From Spirosoma lacussanchae (GTDB taxonomy: Bacteria > Bacteroidota > Bacteroidia > Cytophagales > Spirosomataceae), in the NCBI RefSeq assembly GCF_005870035.1, contig NZ_SWJG01000003.1:496001-560000 (forward strand): DNA of 64,000 nucleotides. The letters are read 5' to 3'. This document shows, in pieces, positions 59,172 to 64,000 of this stretch. The notes below the pieces were generated by a model, which was given only the letters and a program-made list of their open reading frames with translations, had not been told where the DNA came from and made no database searches. Within the stretch, counting starts at the first letter, position 1. Every line of letters starts with the position of its first letter. Made by a program: the position numbers and the translations under genes.

Positions 59172-59221
59172 GACTGCCCCGCCCCGCCAGGAATGAATCC
59201 ACTGGCAGGGCGGGGCGGGTC
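59172..59221. terminator. Third, GC-rich hairpin, probable minus-strand terminator of the DUF4405 gene
   Basis: GACTGCCCCGCCCCGCCAG pairs, with one bulge and one mismatch, with the G-rich arm ending GGGCGGGGCGGGTC, around an ATGAAT-type loop. It lies 48 bases beyond the stop of the DUF4405 gene. Confidence 0.6.
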
Positions 59222-59269
59222 GTTTATACGAAATCCATTTCGCTGAAAGAGGTCCGGTGGCCCAACTAA

Positions 59270-59857
59270 CTAGTAGCGGGGCCCGGTTTGACCGGCCACG
59301 ACTTTCCATTGTTTGCCTTCCAGCGAGAGAACATCAGTGAAACGGAAGGTGGTGGTATCCGGTTTGGCGCGCGTGGCTGTGCCCTGCGCCACAATGACGT
59401 TCTCGCCCAGTACGGCCGTCGTATCGAACCGGATGGTTTGCGCGTCGATCTTGTTATGATCGGCAATCAGGCGTCGGGCAATGGAGTCGACGGTGGTTTG
59501 CGACAGAGCCTCTTTTTTGGGTTTACCCCGCCCGAACGCTTTCTTCCCCGCGTTGGCCAGGTCTTTGAACACCGGCCAGTCGGCCGCAATACCGACCACG
59601 AACACAGTCGTAATCAGACTCGGAATAATCAGCTCGCGCTGAATACTATTGGTGCGCCGGCTGACCGAATACCCTTTTATCGATGACCAGTTGTTGATAA
59701 TGTGAAAAACAGCCGCGCCGAAAAACAGAATGCCAAACCAGGCGTGGGTATGGTCGATGGTATGGTTACCCTGGCCCAGATAGATGAGTAGACCCGTTAC
59801 GGAAAGAACGGCAAAGACGGCCGCAACCGACAGACTGACAAGGTTTTTTGATTTCAT
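59270..59857 (-). CDS. DUF4405-type membrane protein with C-terminal NTF2/SnoaL-like domain
   Basis: A 195-residue protein. Residues 1-110 hold three membrane helices with haem-ligand-like His residues in TIDHTHAWFGILFFGAAVFH, as in DUF4405 / cytochrome b561-like domains. The C-terminal part (about 125-195) has VDSIARRLIADHNKIDAQTI and a beta-rich end with VLSLEGKQWKVVAGQTGPRY, like calcium/calmodulin-kinase association or SnoaL-like nuclear-transport-factor folds. The fusion is unusual; its role is unknown. Confidence 0.7.
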   Translation of the reverse strand: MKSKNLVSLSVAAVFAVLSVTGLLIYLGQGNHTIDHTHAWFGILFFGAAVFHIINNWSSIKGYSVSRRTNSIQRELIIPSLITTVFVVGIAADWPVFKDLANAGKKAFGRGKPKKEALSQTTVDSIARRLIADHNKIDAQTIRFDTTAVLGENVIVAQGTATRAKPDTTTFRFTDVLSLEGKQWKVVAGQTGPRY

Positions 59858-59905
59858 GGATATGTAGGAGACAAGTCAGTTCAAAGTAGCAAAAAATCCA
59901 GAAAA

Positions 59906-60883
59906 CTACTTAAGGTGCTTGTCGAGAAAGGCAAATACGTTCGCCAGGTTCTCGGGCGTATTGAACTGAGGTCCACCGTGCCCCGCTCCTTCAAGCAGGG
60001 TAAGCGATACGCTGGCCGGGCCGAGTACGTCCTGAAGCGCAGCTGCCAGTAGTTTTGACTGCTCAGTCGGCACCAGCGGATCTTCGGTGCCGTGCTCAAT
60101 AAAAAAGGGCGGGGATGCCGGGCTGATGTAGATAGCAGGGCTGGCTCGTTTGACCAGATCATGGGCTTCCTGAATGGGTTTGCCAACCAGCTCTGACTCA
60201 GGTGAGTTGGCCGCGTCGTGGTCGGGCCGTCCTTTGCCGCTGGCTCTGAACTGAGCGTCCATCTGATCAAACTGGACCGGGCCAAACCAGTCGACAACGG
60301 CCTGAACCCGCGCACTTTGCCCCACGTTCGGGTCGCTTGGATCGTCGAAGTCCGTGAGGGTGCCGGTTGTTCCGGCCATAGCCGCCAGGTGACCACCTGC
60401 CGAGCCGCCCCAGGTAGCCAGCTTGTCGGGGTTCAGTTTGTAGGTTCTGGCATTGGCCCGAACGAAGCGTATGGCTCTTTTTACGTCCTGAATTTGCGCC
60501 GGGAAGATGGCCTCTCCACTTAGCCGGTAGTTAATGCTGACCACCGCATAGCCTCGTTTGAGACCTTCCAGCATGGGCGTAAGCTGTCCATCGGCTTTAT
60601 CGCCCAGTTTGAACGCGCCCCCGTGAATAGCAACAATAACCGGGAAGGGGCCTTCACCGGTTTCGGGCAGGTAAATATCCAGCTGCTGAGCGGGCGATTT
60701 GGCCGCATAGGGTACATTGAGCCATTTTCGACTAATGGATTGGGTGTTTGGTCTACCCGTGGAACCTCCGCGCGGCATGCCCGCCGGTTGAGCCAGCAAC
60801 ACACCTGCCCAACCTATCAGGCAGGCCAGCAGCCCTACACTACGCATCCATTTTTCTGATTGGGCAAAGGGGTTTATATACAT
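59906..60883 (-). CDS. Exported alpha/beta-hydrolase, HSL-type esterase
   Basis: A 325-residue serine esterase with a signal peptide (MRSVGLLACLIGWAGVLLAQ). The oxyanion-hole HGG is in AIHGGAFKLGDKA, the nucleophile Ser in TWGGSAGGHLAAM, and the acid and His in GTEDPLVP and GAGHGGPQF. A start at 60847 gives the shorter form beginning at the signal peptide. The exported esterase may act on carbohydrate esters such as acetyl xylan, but nothing nearby shows this. Confidence 0.88.
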   Translation of the reverse strand: MYINPFAQSEKWMRSVGLLACLIGWAGVLLAQPAGMPRGGSTGRPNTQSISRKWLNVPYAAKSPAQQLDIYLPETGEGPFPVIVAIHGGAFKLGDKADGQLTPMLEGLKRGYAVVSINYRLSGEAIFPAQIQDVKRAIRFVRANARTYKLNPDKLATWGGSAGGHLAAMAGTTGTLTDFDDPSDPNVGQSARVQAVVDWFGPVQFDQMDAQFRASGKGRPDHDAANSPESELVGKPIQEAHDLVKRASPAIYISPASPPFFIEHGTEDPLVPTEQSKLLAAALQDVLGPASVSLTLLEGAGHGGPQFNTPENLANVFAFLDKHLK

Positions 60884-61098
60884 AGGGTTATGAGAAAAAT
60901 AATACAGCGAAATAATGACTGACACAGTTGGCAAAGTTGCCGGCGACAGGGTGGCTCATCAGGATACGTTTCGGCTTTTTTTAGATATAAATCGAACATG
61001 CAGACCCGATGGACCGGGCAGAACCGGGACAAGTCTGACTACCCCGCTCCTGGTCAATGTAGGTATTTATAGCCATCTTTAGGCCAAAACGCTTTTCC

Positions 61099-61368
61099 AT
61101 GCGCATTACTCAGCACGACGGAATTTACGGAGAAACAACGGCTCGGGCGGGTGGCGAATACCTGTTCTCGGAACTGATCGTAACGCGCAGCCGTACGTTC
61201 GACTGGATTATACAACCCCACATTCACGCCCGGCTGCTGCAGGTATTTCTGGTCCTTTCGGGACGGGCCGAGTTTAAGGACGCCAGCCAGCAGCGCGAAG
61301 ATGTGCCCGGCTATCGGGAAGGCGCCAACTACGTGTTGTTCCGGTACAACGAAGGAATCAGTTACTAA
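61099..61368 (+). pseudogene. Truncated AraC-type cupin domain gene
   Basis: An 89-codon frame. Its first 60 residues match the cupin sensor half of an AraC-family regulator (FDWIIQPHIHARLLQVFLVL and SGRAEF), but the helix-turn-helix part is missing. The last 25 residues (REDVPGYREGANYVLFRYNE) look like a different protein's tail. A terminator follows at 61398. An internal deletion that fused two gene ends is the likely origin; a short functional cupin protein is possible. Confidence 0.5.
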
Positions 61369-61397
61369 GGCGGTGCGTAACCCGTTACCCTAAAACA

Positions 61398-61421
61398 AGA
61401 GAGCCGCTTTTGCGGCTCTCT
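61398..61421. terminator. Bidirectional terminator
   Basis: AGAGAGCCGC pairs with GCGGCTCTCT around a TTTT loop, between the cupin fragment and the convergent YceI gene. Confidence 0.8.
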
Positions 61422-61445
61422 CAAAACGGGACAGATAGGTTGTGT

Positions 61446-61994
61446 TTATAGCGGAAAGACTAGGTCGAACCGCAGTGTCATCAGATCGTCGGTCTTGAAT
61501 CCCATCAGCGACGGACGCTCGACATTGTATTCGGTCAGGCTGACCGGAAATTCACCCGTCAGCGTCATTTTGCCACCAGCCTCTTTGCGGGTGACCTGTA
61601 CGCTCACCGGCTTCGCTACCCCATGAAAAGTCAGATTACCTCTGGCGCTCAGCGTGCCGTCTTCGTTGGTTTTTATACCCGAGCTGACAAACGTAACGTT
61701 CGGATACTTCAGCCCCTCAAGCACTTCGATGGCGTGTGAATCGCGGTTGTTGTTCTGACTGTCGAACGAGGCTACTTTGATCGAAACGGCCACACTCTCT
61801 GGTGTTTTGGTATCATCATTGTAGATCATGGCGCAGTTGACGTCATGACTAACGCCCTCCCATTTATGGAGCGGATGCTTGGCCGCGTAAGTCACGGTTG
61901 ACCGCGATTTGTCGGCCACGAGTTTGCGTTTGGCCAGCGGCCCGGCAAAGCCCCACGCGCACAGGACGAATAAACAGAGTAGGATGCGGTTCAT
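61446..61994 (-). CDS. YceI-family lipid-binding periplasmic protein
   Basis: A 182-residue protein with a signal peptide (LLCLFVLCAWGFAGPLA). The YceI lipocalin-like barrel shows DKSRSTVTYAAKHPLHKWEG, SVSIKVASFDSQNNNRDSHA and GNLTFHGVAKPVSVQV. YceI proteins bind isoprenoid quinones or similar lipids. It is the last gene of a three-gene set with the membrane protein (5-base gap) and the Rieske protein (19-base gap), suggesting quinone-related electron transfer. Confidence 0.9.
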   Translation of the reverse strand: MNRILLCLFVLCAWGFAGPLAKRKLVADKSRSTVTYAAKHPLHKWEGVSHDVNCAMIYNDDTKTPESVAVSIKVASFDSQNNNRDSHAIEVLEGLKYPNVTFVSSGIKTNEDGTLSARGNLTFHGVAKPVSVQVTRKEAGGKMTLTGEFPVSLTEYNVERPSLMGFKTDDLMTLRFDLVFPL

Positions 61995-61999
61995 AATTT

Positions 62000-62707
62000 C
62001 TAAAACGTTAGGGCCACAATAGAAGCCGCGTAAGCACCAAATGTCGTATAGGCAGCTGCCCGGTGAACGGGTTTGAGGCTACTGTCGGTCTGGATTTTCT
62101 GGGCCAGCACATTGGTGGCTACCATACCGGCCAGGTGAACCACGGCCAGGTATTTATGGACTCTGATCCAGCTCAGCCCTCGTTTGGCGCCCACCACCGG
62201 CGGAGGGGCCGTTAGCGACAGAGCGAGCGTAGTGCCGTAAGAAACGTTGATGTAGGAGGCCATTCGCTCGTGCCAGATTTTGGTATCAGCGTATTCCTGC
62301 CCCTTCGCGTTATAGAGTTTAGCGCCCAGAAGCCCCTGCGCCACAAAGCCGGCCAGCGTGACAAAGCCGCCGATCTGGTGCGCCACCAGCATCGTTCTCC
62401 GAATCTTGAGTTCCTTAGCCCGCCCAGCTGACGAGAGCGGAGCCATGTTCGTTACGCGCAGCAAACCCTTCGGCCCCCAAAATGCCCGCTGGGTGAAAAT
62501 CATTTTCTGCGGCAGCAGACTAGGCGTTTCGTTGGCGTCAGCCAGCCCCTCCAGCAGGGCATTGGCCGACTCATCGGCGGGTACCGGCAAGGTATCTGAT
62601 GCGGCCGGGGCGTTTCTGGAGGTGGTATCAGTGGCCGGGGTTTGCGCCAGCAGGCTCAGGCTCGTCAGCAACAGCGATAAAAAGGCAAGTGGGCGTAGGG
62701 ACGTCAT
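62000..62707 (-). CDS. Polytopic membrane protein with paired histidines, cytochrome-b561-like
   Basis: A 235-residue protein with a signal peptide, a polar 60-residue N-terminal part and about four membrane helices. His residues occur at helix ends in VAHQIGGFVTLAGF, KIWHERMASY, RVHKYLAVVHLAGM and KPVHRAAAY, a layout resembling di-haem b-type cytochromes. The family is not certain. The neighbouring Rieske and YceI genes support a redox function. Confidence 0.6.
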   Translation of the reverse strand: MTSLRPLAFLSLLLTSLSLLAQTPATDTTSRNAPAASDTLPVPADESANALLEGLADANETPSLLPQKMIFTQRAFWGPKGLLRVTNMAPLSSAGRAKELKIRRTMLVAHQIGGFVTLAGFVAQGLLGAKLYNAKGQEYADTKIWHERMASYINVSYGTTLALSLTAPPPVVGAKRGLSWIRVHKYLAVVHLAGMVATNVLAQKIQTDSSLKPVHRAAAYTTFGAYAASIVALTF

Positions 62708-62726
62708 ATAGGATGATAAAGCTGAA

Positions 62727-63230
62727 TTACGCGGTTATCTGGAGCGAGTTGCCGTTGGTGCTGAGCGCCGTTTTATACAGTTTCATGGCGGGCTGGCTCG
62801 GACCTCCGGCTGCTACTTTCACGCTGCCGTCAAGCGCGAAGACGGAGCCATGAACGCTACAGCCGAAGTCGTTGGACGATAGCCGGTACGAAACGGCATC
62901 CTGCCGCTCGTGCGAACACAACCGCTGAATCGCCACGTATTTACTGCCACTCGTATTGGCCACCAGCACATCGCCTACCCGAACAAATTCGCCCTGCGTT
63001 TTGAGCTTGCTGAAATCGGTGCTGGTCAGATCGAGCGTAAAGTTGATAGCACCTTTGCTGGCCTCCGCATTGCCCGTCAGGCCGGGCGAGGTAACCGGGG
63101 TGGTAGTGCCGCCACCGGGTGCAGGATCGTCACCTCCACCGGAGCAGGACGTAAGGGTACCCAGGCAATAGAATGACATCAGCGCAGCGCTGCTCAGACC
63201 AAGACTGCGAATAAATTCACCGCGGTCCAT
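62727..63230 (-). CDS. Rieske [2Fe-2S] lipoprotein
   Basis: A 167-residue protein. The leader MDRGEFIRSLGLSSAALMSF ends in a lipobox-type LTSC, followed by a Gly/Pro/Thr-rich linker and a Rieske domain. The cluster ligands are in RLCSHERQD (CxH) and FGCSVHGSVF (CxxH), with a Gly-rich end (AGGPSQPAMKLYKTAL) typical of the fold. It is expected on the outer face of the inner membrane or periplasmic side. The start at 63230 is preferred over an ATG at 63260 that would leave a long polar lead. It heads the set with the b-type membrane protein and YceI. Confidence 0.88.
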   Translation of the reverse strand: MDRGEFIRSLGLSSAALMSFYCLGTLTSCSGGGDDPAPGGGTTTPVTSPGLTGNAEASKGAINFTLDLTSTDFSKLKTQGEFVRVGDVLVANTSGSKYVAIQRLCSHERQDAVSYRLSSNDFGCSVHGSVFALDGSVKVAAGGPSQPAMKLYKTALSTNGNSLQITA

Positions 63231-63362
63231 CGTGTTTTCGTTCGTTGGTTTGGTTAGCATAGATGATAAAATATAATGTAGTTACATGAATTAACGGACT
63301 CCGGATCAGGAAATTGTCGGCGTTGATCTGGCAGAAAAGCTGGTCCGAAACAGCGGTTTATG

Positions 63363-64000
63363 TTACAGTTTATACCGAAGCGAGAGGAACGCTCCGGTAC
63401 TGAGCAAATTGATCTTAAAGTATCCCACGCTCTTGAGTGGCACTTTCATAAACGGCTCGATCTGCCACGACAGCCGCCTGCTCAGCGCGCGTTCGTACCC
63501 GACTGACAGGTTGAGGTGACTGAGGCCATACCGGGTGGTACTATCTACGGTATGGGACCAATACCGGATGGCCGGATCGCTGGGCGTGGCATAGTTGTAG
63601 GTGTAATCTTCGTTTAGGAGAATATAGCTCGTCACTCCTCCGCTTACGAACCAGCGGCTGGGCGGACGTCCGTTGCTACGGGTTCGGCTGATGACATCGT
63701 AGCGGAGGTTCACCGGAATGTCGATCATCGAACACTCGCCACTAACGCCGGTTGGCTTCACTTTCGAGTACCAGTGAGCTGGTAATTCGTAATCCGTAGG
63801 GCGGGCGTTGTATACTTTACGGCTCCATACCGCACCAGCCTGAAGGCTCCAGCGCGAAGCAAGCCGGTACTCCAGCGCCAACCCTATGTTGGTACCCGGC
63901 CGCGCAAAATTGCGTAAGCCAACGGCGCTCAGATCCGGAGATACCATAAACCGTACGCTTAGGCCCCGCGGTACTGACAATGACGTCGGTTGTTGCCGGG
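63363..64000 (-). CDS. Outer-membrane beta-barrel protein, C-terminal part (cut by window edge)
   Basis: An open frame reaching the window edge; the visible 212 codons end at 63363. Alternating strands such as IGLALEYRLASRWSLQAGAV, IPVNLRYDVI, WFVSGGVTSYILL and LNLSVGYERALSRRLSWQIE, with a final GAFLSLRYKL, match the outer-membrane protein beta-barrel family common in Bacteroidota, often encoded with anti-sigma factors. The N-terminus lies outside, so the exact type is open. Confidence 0.8.
   Translation of the reverse strand, partial: RQQPTSLSVPRGLSVRFMVSPDLSAVGLRNFARPGTNIGLALEYRLASRWSLQAGAVWSRKVYNARPTDYELPAHWYSKVKPTGVSGECSMIDIPVNLRYDVISRTRSNGRPPSRWFVSGGVTSYILLNEDYTYNYATPSDPAIRYWSHTVDSTTRYGLSHLNLSVGYERALSRRLSWQIEPFMKVPLKSVGYFKINLLSTGAFLSLRYKL

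Overview
The window reads as chromosomal DNA of a high-GC Bacteroidota, most likely a Spirosoma/Larkinella-type member of the Cytophagales. The lineage call rests on a canonical SusC/SusD pair, the gliding lipoprotein GldH, several Bacteroidota-restricted families (DUF4296, DUF4834, DUF2480, the ABC-permease/M1-peptidase fusion), promoters of the Bacteroidota TTG...TAnnTTTG type and the general scarcity of Shine-Dalgarno sequences. No rRNA, tRNA, CRISPR array, transposase or integrase was found.

Layout. (1) 1-13.3 kb, minus strand: a tightly packed operon for the glucuronic-acid side chains of glucuronoxylan. In transcription order it encodes an exported RraA-like protein, a Tat-exported enolase-superfamily enzyme, a GH115 alpha-glucuronidase, UxaC, an ExuT-like hexuronate transporter, UxuA, a GH67 alpha-glucuronidase, a Tat-exported Gfo/Idh/MocA oxidoreductase and the start of one more exported protein. 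(2) 13.3-16.2 kb: a 0.7 kb control region with three copies of a LacI-type operator and a gene remnant, then a divergent lacI-family regulator and a GH43 glycosidase. (3) 16.2-20.3 kb: an orphan 7TM-type histidine kinase and a BlaR1/BlaI pair with an operator over the blaI promoter. (4) 20.4-27.2 kb: gldH, a PAP2 phosphatase, a DUF58/BatD-like/VWA operon, a DUF4296 lipoprotein, protoporphyrinogen oxidase and a polyprenol-phosphate mannosyltransferase. (5) 27.2-29.3 kb: an AT-richer island with a PIN/antitoxin pair and a secreted repeat protein, bracketed by two copies of the last 73 bp of the mannosyltransferase gene. (6) 29.4-41.5 kb: GNAT, SusC/SusD, then housekeeping genes (DUF167, RmlD-like, cyclophilin, LolD-like ATPase, PurN, DUF4834, M28 peptidase, LysR regulator). 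(7) 41.5-43.2 kb: a low-GC two-gene AAA ATPase plus TOPRIM-like cassette resembling an OLD/PARIS-type defence module, placed one base before the LysR start codon. (8) 43.3-54.2 kb, minus strand: a seven-gene coupled operon (SpeD, DUF4178, small membrane protein, DUF350, membrane spermidine-synthase-like enzyme, flavin oxidoreductase, histidine-motif membrane protein), preceded by an ABC ATPase and an ABC-permease/M1-peptidase fusion. (9) 54.3-64 kb: DUF2480, dnaN, a Tet-type MFS pump, an AhpC/AhpD-like peroxide module, a triple-hairpin intergenic block, a DUF4405 protein, an esterase, a cupin-domain fragment, a Rieske/haem-type membrane protein/YceI operon and a truncated outer-membrane barrel.

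How the parts work together. In region 1, GH115 and GH67 can release (methyl)glucuronate from polymeric and oligomeric xylan, the transporter imports it, and UxaC and UxuA carry it towards 2-keto-3-deoxygluconate; the fructuronate reductase and KDG enzymes are not in the window. The LacI-type regulator probably acts through the three shared operators. The most unusual items are the exported dehydrogenase/dehydratase/aldolase-like trio in that operon, the polyamine-linked DUF4178/DUF350 operon with its extra redox and histidine-motif enzymes, the AAA/TOPRIM cassette coupled to a LysR gene, and the island with a regenerated gene tail. Functional statements are inferences from sequence motifs and family knowledge; no database search was run.
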